Positions 10,701-23,139 of a DNA stretch of 64,000 nucleotides are shown in pieces (positions within the stretch are counted from its first letter, which is position 1; the number at the start of each line of letters is the position of its first letter). Origin of the DNA: Neodiprion pinetum (taxonomy: Eukaryota; Arthropoda; Insecta; Hymenoptera; Diprionidae). The notes under the pieces were generated by a model that worked only from the letters and a program-made list of their open reading frames with translations, did not search any database and was not told where the DNA came from. The DNA is taken from positions 31,102,607 through 31,166,606 of the forward strand of contig NC_060235.2 of NCBI RefSeq assembly GCF_021155775.2, given 5' to 3'. The position numbers and the translations under genes were made by a program.

Positions 10701-13700
10701 TAATTGCAGTGATGCGAAAAACTTACAATATTTTCCTTAAACCATCATCCAGCAGGCGGTGCACACAAGACGAAAGTACGATTCGATTGAAATTGGTAGC
10801 TAAGTCAAATGGTTTCTTGATCTCTCACTCTTGTACTGTTGCATAAATAACTTGATTCAAGGTAGCTCCGGTTTGTCGAGAGTACACGTGGTACTTGACA
10901 CGAGTAAGAACAGCCGTCCTTGCGGTCAGACCACCGCAGGACACGGTGTTCGGATGCCGGGTATCTAGTATCTCTAACTGTACTACAGAGAAGTCCCAAT
11001 GAGGCAATATATTGGCGCACGCGGCAAGTCTGTCGAGATATCGCAGTCCGCCGGACAAACTTGTTCGCCTCTTATCTTGCGGGTACCAACCTTCCTCTCC
11101 CTCGTCACCCGCTGCCCAGTCCTTCGCACACTTCGCACAAGCCGATTCCGTGCGGCGTTATCAATAATTGGCCAATTCGTTGCTACCGGATGCTTTGTTG
11201 TACTTTTATCAAGAGAGGAGCGGGTCGTTGTGATATACAAGCAACTTTCGTACTCCGTACCTAATTAACTGCCTAACTTCGGTATTCCCAGCACACATAT
11301 CGCGGTTCTGCGGCAGACACCAGGAGCCGGATAACTCCCAAGAAAGAAATAACGATAAGTCGCGATTTACAGAGATTATACCCATGGCACTTTCCAGACT
11401 TCGGAAGTAGTGTTTGAGTATTTATAGACTTCGTGGGGCCGGGGACTGTTTTTTTTTCTCCTCCTTCGTTCTTTAATTTCACTCAATGACTGTGTTTGTC
11501 TTTTCAAGGCCAATACCTGCATCTCTCGGTATACCCGCATCCTCGAGAGTAAAAATATCCCCTTCCATCCAACCGTGTAAGGTCCTGTTTTCCGCGCTAT
11601 CCTTATCAGCAAAAATTTTTCGGCACATACATTCCGGTAGCAAGGTCAAATATTTATTCGCTTATACGGCAATTTTTGCGAGTTATTCTCGCCAATTACG
11701 TCGCAGCTGTACACCTGCACCCGGTCGATTCGCAGGTTCTATTTCATAATATTGAATACCCGAGTTATTAACTTCGGACACTCATACGTATATGAAATAC
11801 AATGATTAACACCGATACAAAGTGACAAATGTTACTTCTATAATCCTGTATCTTTTGGAACAAATAAAAAAACTCTCAGCCCAGTTGAGCGTAACGAACG
11901 CCGCGTTTCGTACATCTGCTGTGCTGAATAATCGTTACACGGTGCAATAATCACCAGGCTAGTCTATTTTTTCAAGCACAAGGTCCGTTCATTTTTTGAT
12001 GTTTATTGCAACGATTGCACGAATAAGCACTTCACTTCACACTTGAATAAGCATAAGCATGTTGAGTACGTGGATGTTGCAAACTAGCGCTGCTGTTACA
12101 TTCAAAGGATGCCACCAAAGCTGTGAAAGCATTAAAAATTTACCGGAGAATTGTCAGCTTCCAGAGTAAAATATGACAGCCGGTAATGGTCTCCAGTAAA
12201 ATTGTATTTTAAACGCGAGTATATCAGCTAGCTTGTACTAGCGAAGAGTTTGATGGTGCTAAGTCTCTATAAAAGCTACAGCATAGCCGAGGTTGATCAT
12301 CGCGGAGATTTTTACGTGCAGCGCGAGGCATTCGAGCTTTCGCGAATGGCGTATCATAGCGTTTTGCGAGGTGCTATACTACTGGTTCAAAGGTCTGTGC
12401 AAGGGATGTAATAAAGTAAGACGCAGATAAGGAGTTGAGTGTCGTTAAAGCGATAAGGGGGCATTTCGAGCAAAAAGTAAGAGGGCCGGATAAAAAGGAT
12501 GTGCAGGGTATCTGAGGGAATGGGAGTTTTGAGGCTTTGCCATACGAAAAGGACACACAATATAGGTACATGCCTGCCCGTAGGTACAGGGTAACGACAA
12601 TGTGGCACGGGGACGCAAACGGGCGTTGAGGGAGTTGCGTTTGCCAGTATAGCTTAGCTTGTCATGTCGTAAACGCCACCGGTGGTAACTTTTAATTTCT
12701 TAGACGCTTTCTAAGTCCACGTATGCGCGGCGTATCATCACGGCCATGACTCCCAGGCGAGAAAAGTTTTCCCTCGTGAAAGTCGGCTGCTGTACTAGCT
12801 GGGCAAGACCACGGCTTGGATAGCGTGATTTAGTGCCGGTAGTGCGAGGCCACAATAGTATAAGTGAAAAACAAGCAAGGAAGAGAAGGAGCGGCGGGAG
12901 GGGGGAGGAAACGGAGGTGAAGAAAAATTTGCCCCTCGCGTACAAGTGAAATGCTCAGCGTCCTTAATTTGCCGCGCATTCAACCACGAGATGATAAGAG
13001 AGCAGAGCAGAGCAGCGCATTGTACCGAACTACTTCGTATTTGTTGTTTTCTTGGATGAAAATATCCTTGGAGTAATTGAGTCTAAGGTAATTATAAGAA
13101 CGATTGAATTAAACATAGCTCTATTACTATTGGGCGTGAAAAAAGTTCGCATTTATCGCTGATCGATGTCAAAGTATGAATTGGGATCCACGGTGAGTAA
13201 TGAAAAGTAAAAGCAAAGTTCAGATCATGGTTTGCAATGAGCAGTTGCCAGAACAGACAAGTGCGCTCGATACAAAACACTTTCTTATTCGTCTTCTTAC
13301 TTCTTTCTTTGACTTTATGAAATATCTAACGCGCTGGGCTCCAGAGTAGGTTTTCAGATTCGTGTCACGTCTGCAGTCGTTCCGATGTTCCCGAATACTT
13401 ATTGCGCTACACTGGTACTACATTACCGTACTTTGTCATTGTACTTAAATTCTATTAGACCGTATTCAATTGTGCCGCTTCAAACATTCAGACAGCACTG
13501 TTTCGTGAAATGTCGTGCTCATTAAATTGCCATAAACACTTATCCTCGTTACATGAGGTAACGATCGAAGCCGAGATTGCTACAGTGAAATCTATTTAGT
13601 ATCGAAATTGGATGACCGGTATTCACACGAAATATCAACGCAAGCATTTTGTGATTTTTGATAGTGATGGAAATGAATGAGACTTATCAAAATGTGCGAA

Positions 13701-16700
13701 AATGCATAATTTCGAGTCATTACCATAATCAAATGATACGAATGTTGAAAAACAACGAATGCGAAATTCTCATTTGAAATGAGAAGTAGGTACGTAGGTA
13801 TACCCGACGCTTGAATCTATGCTCCAGTGAATATAGAGTGTAGTTAGTGACATGGTTGGGATTTTCGCTGCCTTTGATGTCTGCAATAAAACATTGACGA
13901 AAAGATTTCGTGTGAATGAAAAGTCAGAAATTACACCTAATTACACTGAACGAACCGAAAATATTTGTCAAGTTTTGCTGTGCTGAATCGGACAGTTGTC
14001 AAAAAAGTGAGTGACTTTTTTGAGAAATCATTTCCATGCGTGCCATCGGATGCCTTTGCTATCGAGTCTCCCTTTTATTTTCTAGCTGAAAGTAAAAATT
14101 TTTCTCAATTTTGTGCGTCTGCTGAGTAACTCTGGTACCTATGCCTACTACGAATACAAGCGGCGTGGATCGGCGAGGAAACGGTGAACGAATCCGGCAA
14201 ACATATAAATTCCAAACGTGGAAAGGATAGCGCCGTGACCGGTTCCATATTCTTATTTATATACCAACGCATATGTGGGGCACTTTGCCAGAGAGCAACG
14301 ATGCCGATGGTATTGAGTGTATAATTCACATTTACGAGCAGCTACCATGCGAGACTTCGTTTCCCGGTTCGCCCCTTGGAAATCTCGTTGATTTATCGAA
14401 GATACGCATTGTACTTAGCCGAGTGCAGGAGTTGATATTGTCAAATAATCTATAGACGGATACGCGAAGCGTTGTGATTGGTACGCGCTGTGAGTGACGC
14501 TTACAATTATACGGAGATGAAAGTGACTCTCGAATAAATGAAAACTGTAGTCACTCGATTCATTCTGAAATTCTTACACGTCTATTTCAAAAAAAGTTGT
14601 TTTAGCGTAAGAGAGATAAACAGAATTTATTCGGAATCCAATATGAGGGTATGGGACGATACTGGCTGTTGTATTTTGGCGTCACTCTCTTAAGGAACAA
14701 GTTTTATTGCCTTTGCAGCAATGTTTTGCAGTCGTAGCGTAAAAGCTTTTAATTTAAATTGGCAACACGAAAGGTAAAATGGTTAAAAGTAAAGTTTCTT
14801 GGGGCAAAATAACACCCCAATCGTGTGACTTTGACTTAATAAAATATTCATTGTATTCTCAAAGTGGTTCGTAAGTACTCCATCTAAGGCAATGCTGCTA
14901 TCCAACTGGCCTCACGTTGATAACGTTTTCGATAATTTTGTTTGCGTTAAACTGCTCTCAATCCAAATAAAGAACGTGTCTGAGTCTGTGATTTTTTCAA
15001 ATTAGGCATGCAGTGCATACATTGCATGTATCTGTTAATTCGTCTTTGACGAACAAAACAATCTATTAAAAAATTGTAATTGGTAGATAATAGAGAACAA
15101 TCGTTTCCTAGCGAACAAAAAATAGATTGCTCTTCGTGTTGTAATGCAAGTATGTTGTATAATTTTTGTATAATTCCACAACCGTGGAATATTCAGTCGA
15201 GTTATCCTTCAGGTGATAGCTTTAAAAAATTACTTGAAGTTTTTACCGATACAATATATATTCTCGCGTCATAAAATATTAACACGCTTTTCTTTTGGGA
15301 AAAATTAAATCAACCGTGTAATTCGTACGGCTCGGCTTAACAGCGCTTGAGCTTTAGTTTCCACGAAAGATTTACTAACCTACGGCAAAAAAAGTAAGCT
15401 GTCTTGGGACACCCGACAAAACCGAAACTTCTTACGCTTTGTACGTAAAATCCAATTAATTATCGCTTTCTGCGCTATTCATCGAAAAAGATTTTTTATT
15501 AATTTATATTTTTTTACATATCATATATCTTATATTATAATATTATCAATTATAATATATTATATATTTTTTTGTTATTTTCTTTAACGAATCACAGATC
15601 GCAACAATGAACAAAATGAAGAGCGTTGTAACTTTCATGACGTGTTAGTTGTTCTGAGTTAAGTCACCATCTCAAACGTGCGTTAAAAAGCTTCGCTTCG
15701 AAAATGTTTGATTGCACTGTAATTACATTTTTAATGCATAGCCTGCCTTCAAGTGTATGCATTTGCTGTCGAAAAATAACAAAACTTTATCTGTAACACA
15801 ACTTTTTGATCATCGCAATGAGATTTCTTCTTTAATTGTTTCACGTAATTTTACATGCCGTCGAACCTCCAAAAAATTTTATGCGCATACTAAATCAAGT
15901 AGCCACTGTGTTTAATTGAAGTCTCTAATATTATTCGCCCCATTTTCAGCCAACCGTTTCGTCCTACACAATTAATAGTAGTATACACTGTTGCAAATGT
16001 CCGCATGTAGAGAAAAATTTGTCAAGACAATCGCCACTTCTTAAAAAATAATTAAATCCGAAAGAATATTCATTCTAACATTCCTGAGCAACCATTCAAT
16101 TGTTTCAAATGGATATTTACTTGAAGCAAAAAAGTTTTATTTGAAATAGGATTATTTTTATTGGAACAATCGCATATTTTTTTGAATCAGTAAATCATCT
16201 GCTGAAGAGTATTCCAGTAAATATTGTCTTGGATCCACTCATTTTTATTCTAGTTAGAAGCACATGATTCTATGACCCAAATATGCATGTGTGATGAATT
16301 CAAAAAATTCTCTCTTACTTTGTCGAAATTTCATCATTTTCAGGGCGTGGTTGTGTTGGGCATCATAGCATCGAATGTAAAAGCGGGATGAGACAATCCT
16401 GTAAAGATCATGGTAAGATTACTGGCCAGTAGATTACTTAGATATCAGATCAAACCAACCTCAGAGTTTACAGCGGTGGAAAAACTTGGGGAAATTAGTG
16501 AATATAGTTCAACCTCGTTCCTCGTGCCCTTTCGGTGGAAAGTTCGAGCTCTCTAAGTATTTTCAGTGCTCCCAGACTACCGCGTTCCAACTCCGAGATA
16601 CGTTCGTCCGCGAATCTACCAGACCGTGTTATATTCTGCTCAATGCTGAGGAATATCTTGACGAATATTTTCCTACCGCTGAAGATACAAAATCTCCGAA

Positions 16701-16792
16701 TCCCCATCTCGTAAAAGTGGATACTCTTTGCTCTTCGTCTTTGATAGGGATTATAAAGCAAACGAAACGCGTATAATGATAATGAATTTATA
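7731..16792. other. Non-coding stretch, no gene recognised
   Basis: No open frame here looks like a conserved protein. The longest, 135 codons on the minus strand at 9957-10364, starts inside a sequence resembling a splice donor (AAGGTGAGTATG) and resembles no family. An isolated TATA-box-like CTATAAAAGC lies at 12267-12276 on the plus strand, followed by an ATG at 12346 that opens only 21 codons. An AT-only stretch rich in ATTATA lies at about 15520-15575. The rest could be intergenic DNA or a long intron. Confidence 0.6.
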
Positions 16793-16796
16793 TTAA

Positions 16797-16935
16797 CCTT
16801 TAGAGGACGGGAACACCCGTATCCGGGGGCGACGCATGGTCGACACTTTACCTATGATAGTTTTAACATATTAGATACGTTTTTTATGCATTTTCTGAAG
16901 GAGACCAAGAATCCCAAATCCCCCTCCTCTAAAGG
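16797..16935. mobile_element. 139-bp TTAA-flanked miniature inverted-repeat element
   Basis: The left end is CCTTTAGAGGACGGG and the right end, read on the opposite strand, is CCTTTAGAGGAGGGGG. These form inverted repeats of about 16 bp with one mismatch. The left flank is TTAA (16793-16796) and the right flank is CTAA (16936-16939), one substitution from a TTAA target duplication. A TTAA target is the hallmark of the piggyBac superfamily. With 139 bp and no open frame, this would be a non-autonomous piggyBac-type MITE. Confidence 0.7.
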
Positions 16936-16939
16936 CTAA

Positions 16940-19900
16940 TTTGATTACGTGGGTATGTATTAAAACATCATTGTCATTAACTTTGTCCTATTACGGTGTT
17001 ATTTAGGGTTGAATTTTTTAACAGCGAGGTTTTGTTTTGACTATATTCTAATAAGGCCTATAGACGTTTGGTTAGAAATATCATGTACAAGTGACAGCTA
17101 CAACGCCATGTGACTAAGCGCGTAGTATGCGTCATGGGGAAGTCCATGGCCAATATTATTTCACCTATAGTGCAGGTCAAAGTATCCCCTCGTCTAAGCC
17201 GCATCGGCAACCCTCCGCCATAAAGTCGCATAAACTGAGCCGTCCCGTCGAAGCTTGGTGTGAGTGCTATTTTCCTGCAGCTACTGTGCTGGTATACCTC
17301 TGACAATGAGAAATACGTTGAAAGTTTCAGCCTTCGTTCAGAGTATACACAAGAAGACGAATCTTTTCCTTTCCGTTTATTAGGAAAAATAACGGACGTC
17401 AATAGGGATGACGATTGCAATTCAATTATCCACACCTGCATGACACTTGACTGATAAACGCGGTTAAAAAGCGAATTAGATTAAAAAACGAATCAACGTA
17501 CCAGACTTTCAATTTGTCGTATAAAAAGTATAAGGTGCATTAATTAGAGTTGTCTTGAGAATTCGTCGACTTCAACAATTGGGGAGTAACGCGTTAGCCG
17601 CATATTCGTGAACATGGCACTACAAGCGGTAAACGAGAGTTGTGTTTTCCACCCGTTTCAAGGAAGCTAATTTCGTGGCACATGCTTCTCCTTAATCCAC
17701 GTTGGTTTCCGGAAATTAACACGATGCTGAATAAATTAGGTTTACACGTATAAAGGCTATCATCACACCCGGTAGTACCATTGATCATTACGTCACGTTT
17801 CTCAGGGGGTGCGCTGCTAACTTCGCACATCAACACGAGAGCATCGATATTCGATAGATACGATATTCACGAGAGAGTTTTGAATCACGTACCGTAACAT
17901 GTCTATGCTCGAAACATCGGTTGAGTATGGCAAATTTAGTGTTATTGGCGAAAGCCAAAAGCGATCGACCAATTTCAAAGAATCGAGGCAAAATAAATTT
18001 ACCTATGTACGTATGAAAGGAACCTCTATTGTACGTAACATTTTCTGTCGATGAATCCAATTAATCCAAAAGTATTTTATCATTATACAGAATGCAACGC
18101 AACCGTAATCTCCTAGTCCGTTGTATATAATTATTGGTATCACCCGCACGCTTTGCGCGCCCTGACATCGAATTTTCAAATTGATAGAAGCAGCAAAAAG
18201 TTCTATGTAGCTATGTAACTAAATAGTGGTACAGTATACTGTACGGTGACAGGCAGATATAATTCAATTTATGCGTTTATGAATACCTATTGAAACAAAA
18301 TGATTAGCGAATTTTTGCAGTAACATTTATCAAACTTGCGAATGTACACGTTTTGTCTTCGACAAGAAAGATAACCATTTTTATCTATTCAGTGACTTCC
18401 TGATATGATTTTGTAAAATACCTTGCAATCATCTAGAAATTTGGATAGGTGAACAGATATCTTGAAATCAGTGTTAGAATTGAAGCTTTTAGATTATTCT
18501 GTGTTACAGGTAGCATTATTCAAACTTGGACCGCTCTGACATGATTCAGAAGCTGCAGCATGGTTTTGAATTGCGTCAACGTAAAATTTGATTAGATATT
18601 AAAAGAGTTGTCTATTATATGCGAACTGTCATGACATCCGAGTTTTGCACTGAAGGAGCTTTTAAAGTAATAAAATAAATAAAAAAATATCATCTGTAGC
18701 TCAGTTTGAGGGTATTTTCCGTGACCATACGTTGTTACTCAACACGGCATAATATCAGAAAATAATGAAACGCAAACCAGCCGAAAAAATCGGTCAAATT
18801 GTCAAAATGCATGACCCGTCATACCTCAATTGAACACTGTCACATTCTGTACCATAATTGTAATAGGTATGTGACTCAAATTCATCAGCTATGGAACACA
18901 AATAAACCGAGCTTTGTGAACTGGTTGATATTTATCCTTCATCTTGGATGTAGAAGGATCGATTCTTGTAAATTCGGAAACGGCTCATTGTCACTAGCTA
19001 GGCTAGGAACGTTCGAAAATAGAATCTATGGTTATTAGCAATGTGAAATAACGAAATGCATGACAGAGATAGTAAATACAAGCTGCCATACACATATAAT
19101 TGTGAAATATTATACACAATAAACTTTTCTAAATAAATGTTCACAATGAATTTCCTCAATCAAACTACCCACCCTGTTAGTTTTCAAACTGATACATCCT
19201 CACAAGATGAGATTGGCTGAAACAGCAGCACAGCCATCTAATCTTCATGCGTATAAAACATTAGACTGCCAATGGATAAGCGAAGAAACGGAAATCCAGC
19301 TTAGCAAGAGTTGAATTCACGATAATCCGGGTGTGATTCTACGACAACACTTGTAAGATTTTCGAAATATTATTACACATACATTCTTTAAGACTGGATC
19401 ATCGTCAGCTTCTCTAGCTAGAACCTAACGGAGTCAATAATTGTTACCCAAGGCACATGACAGATAGTTTAGTTATTTCTCAACTACCAGGGTTAATTTG
19501 ACTGACAAGTTTATTTCTAACCGTAACATGAAACTAGGCCACTGTGAAGACGGGAATGGGTGCCAGTGAATATTCAATGTAAGGACTGGCTAACGTCAAG
19601 CAGAACAATTCGTATTGTATGGATCGCGCGCAGTACGATAACACATTACCAATTAGCTGCGCTTCGATAACATTGGTTCGAATACGCCAGTCACAGAGGA
19701 ATGAAAAATAACATAGTCGCATTTGCAGCCATGACAGTTGTCGTCGATATTCTTCTATGGCCAATTTACAAAATGATTAACTTTGTACCATAGAAAGAGA
19801 AATAATAATAAATAGATTAAAAAAAAAAATAATAGATCAAAAAACCGACCTAAGCCGTTGCACCACGGATATGTATCGTGCGATGCAGTGCCTAGTGAGT

Positions 19901-20303
19901 TTTTAGACTCGAGTAAGCCTCCGCTGCAGAGTCTTAAGGCAGAGAGCATTGTTTGGGTAAACAGTATCAAGACAATAAGCCATTATCCAGCGGTAGCAAT
20001 TGGCTTGAGTCAGTGAATAGCAGGCGGTACAGTACATGTTCGGAGGGGCTGAAGGGGGATGGCAGCAAAGGACGTGATATCATGCAAAGGCACGGACGCC
20101 CGAACGGCGGGGCTACCGAGTGGTGAGCGGGAAAAGCCTCTAACGGATTACGAAACGGGAGCTGGAACATTAACACGTTTGAGGCTTACTTGCACGCTAA
20201 CTCGCTCGATAAACGTCCAAACAAAACATGCGTTTTCCCTAAGCTCGCGCGCCTAACCGGTGTAACCGAAATGCACCACGCCGCTACCGCCTCAAGCATT
20301 TGC
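16940..20303. other. Non-coding stretch, no gene recognised
   Basis: This is AT-rich single-copy-looking DNA. Open frames reach 127 codons (minus, 17058-17441) but match no family, lack good splice or start context, and overlap frames on the other strand. I see no RNA gene or repeat. Confidence 0.55.
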
Positions 20304-20432
20304 TACACTGTAAAAAATAAGGGTTAATTTAACCGTCACATGGGTAGGTAATTTTTCATCATTCAACTGTAAATCAGTTTTACCTCCCCACTGGTCTTTT
20401 ACAATCGATCGTCTACCCATACAGACATTTTT

Positions 20433-20800
20433 TACTACCCAAGTTATACGTAATTTTCGCATACAGACAGATAAATTTTGGTGCCGAACTGTAAATTCAG
20501 CATTTGGGTATGCGTTTTGGCTAAACGTACCCAAAGTGGTAAAATTATCTATCTGCATCACCGATAAAATAATGTGTGCGACGCGCATACCGACTGAAAT
20601 TCGGCAAAACTTAGGCGTTCGCGAACGATCTTTTCGGTAGATAAATTAAATGGATGTGATTTTCGTTACGAAATTTACAGCAGTTGTATTCTGGCAACAT
20701 AATAATTCAGATTCAAGTTTAGTTTCAAGTGAGAATGTGAAAAATTTTCTGTGACCACCCAAGTTATGCTGAGTTTTGCGTAGTCTGAGATGGCGCTTCC
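20433..20800 (+). repeat. Internal repeat within the inverted-repeat element
   Basis: A motif reading ACTACCCAAGTTATACGTAA, then TTTTCGCATACAGACAG, at about 20435-20471 recurs as GACCACCCAAGTTATGCTGA, then GTTTTGCGTAGTCTGAGA, at about 20754-20792. The spacing is about 320 bp. The second copy is followed by a G/C-richer stretch ending in a splice-donor-like AAGGTATGTG near 20912, which might be the relic of a 5-prime exon. Confidence 0.55.
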
Positions 20801-22292
20801 ATCGCAGACGGGAGATACGCAAGAAGCGTTTAGACACGCTTCCGCGTTGTGTGTGCGGTTAAGTAGGTGGAGTGGATCAAGTGGAATTTTTTGCATTTTT
20901 CATCAGAGAATAAAGGTATGTGATATCAATTGACATTGCGTTTGGGGTTTGGGGTACGAGTAGCAACGCATGTTTTGGTGTAGATGGTGGAGTTTGCTTC
21001 TATTTCACGTATGTAGTTCTCAAACTAACTTTTTAAGGTTAGGTTCGAAGGTACTTGCTTCAGCCTGATCGTCGAGTTCTTCTCTTTTTTCAAATTTTTT
21101 TTCTTTTATACTGATCAGAGTATTGTTTCCAAGTTACAGCTATCAAGTATAATATTTACTCATTGATTGATGACTGTGTTTTGTTATTGATTGTCAAATT
21201 GTTTTGTTGCCATTTTTTTGTAAATATATTTATCAACTTTTACGCTTGTTCGTTGTCACTTTTCAGTATATAATTTCACCCAACCCATCAATTGATTTAT
21301 TAAATTACTGCGATTATCTTATAACCTTCAGATCAGAACTGGACTAATCTCTTCAAATAATTACTTGTTTTTTTTTTCAACATGATTTTCTCCATAATTT
21401 ATATTGTAGATTCAAATGAACTAAGAAGTGATAGAGACAAATAATAATATGTAGTATAAATTTATACGTATTTTAAATTTTGCAAATCCAAATAATTTCA
21501 TGGACAAAGGTTCGTGGGCAAGAATACGGATCCATCTGGCGAAATGAGTTTTGCGATTGTCTCATCGGACCGCACCCTCTGATTGAGTGAAATCATTTTA
21601 CTATGATTTATTGAAGGACCTTAGTAAGTACATAGACCAGGCAGATGCGTTATTCGTCTGTCTCCCTAACCAAAGGTTTCGGCAGATTTTCATAGTTTGC
21701 ATTAAAACGCTTGACTCTGAGTTTCTAAATATTCCCTAGGTTGCCATGCTATGCCGACAATGATTCGTAATCTTGCACGTTGCACTTCCTTTGAACCGTT
21801 CCAGCTTACTGCGCTGACCATTGACTCTTATCTTTCAAACCACGCCTTCGTTTAAGCCAAGTAAGTACTAAGCTCCAAACTAAAAAATTAATAATATGAC
21901 ATTCATCCCAATGGTCTATTTAGATATCCATGATTTTCTGAAAGCTTCTGTTTCGATCAGACTTAAGCTAACTATGCTAAGCCACAACTCATCTTCTGCT
22001 TGAATGACTCACAAGCACGTACCATCTCTCCGGCTCATCAATTTGAACAGGACTTTTATGAGGTAATCTCCCAGGCTACAACTTGCAGTCAGTTATACCA
22101 TATACATTATAATGGGCCTTGGTACTCCCAGCGAGCCTCAAGTTATAGTATTATGAAGCGGCAGATGAATGAACATTTGGCAGGGGCGACAATACTTTAT
22201 ACTCCTTTTTGGGATTGAGTCTGTCATTATATTCTGCTATTATGGTATCACATAATTGAAATAAGAGTGAGCATGCTAAAAAATTACATTTC

Positions 22293-22311
22293 ACAGGTAT
22301 AGAATACCTGT
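22293..22311. repeat. Short perfect hairpin
   Basis: ACAGGTAT, a 3-base loop AGA, then ATACCTGT form an 8-bp perfect stem inside the 2.8-kb element. No function is assigned. Confidence 0.6.
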
Positions 22312-23139
22312 ATGATAACCAAAATACATTATCGAAGGCTATGCGATAGTCAAAATAATGAAAGTGCAAGAGAATGGTAAAATAGCAAATCAAGAAGTTG
22401 GTGGCCTGCTTGAATTCTTCCAAAGGTCAGAGATTTTCATTTTTATTCGGTCATTCGACAGGAAAATTCCCATCAAGAAGATTGTCAGATTCAAAATTGT
22501 ATATCCTCTATGAATAGGGCTATCTACGACATCAAGGGAGATGAAACTACAAAGAGTAGTAGCAGGGTGGAAAGAAGAAAGTCAGCAAAAGGAGTGTTGT
22601 TCAAAAATCCACCAATGATTTCTCCACAATTCAAAACGTTAATGCGGGATTTTGATAATTATCGGAGCTTGTGGGGTATTTAGATTATAGGGTATTTTGA
22701 GCATATAAATGTATATACTCAACAACTACCAAATAAATATAGCATTCATATAGTTTACGTCCTAGGTTAAGCATGTAAATCTGTACCTAAACACTACCGA
22801 AGAAAAATATCATAAGTTTGAAATAAATGTATCATTTGCTATCACTAATTCATTTCTAATGCCATAAATTTGTTGATGCGGGTAGTTCAAATCACCTATC
22901 ACGCAGATTGAATTTACCTACACGGGTTGTAAAATCCACTCTGTTCACCTCGGAGTTATTTTTACCCTTCAACGAGGATAATCTTGATTTATGTCCCCAC
23001 ATACTACGTAAATTTATCGACCCAAAAAAAAAATAAAACTACATACCCATGGGTAGGCATATTTCTCTACCCAGACTAGGTAACAAGGCGTTGCACCACC
23101 CACACGGGTAAATTTACCCTCAAAATTTTTTACAGTGTA

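Larger units (their letters stand above)
20306..23137. mobile_element. 2,832-bp TA-flanked inverted-repeat transposable element
   Basis: The left end CACTGTAAAAAATAAGGGTT and the right end, on the opposite strand, CACTGTAAAAAATTTTGAGG form inverted repeats that continue with diverging GGGTAAATTTACCC-like sequence for about 40 bp. TA dinucleotides flank both sides (20304-20305 and 23138-23139), as expected for TA-targeting DNA transposons of the Tc1/mariner type and some other families. Both subterminal regions (about 300 bp each) carry many TGGGTA/TACCCA motifs in both orientations, likely transposase-binding sites. No transposase is recognisable (longest open frame 98 codons), so this is a non-autonomous or decayed copy. 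The right TIR lies close to a poly-A-like A10 at about 23025-23034. Confidence 0.75.
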
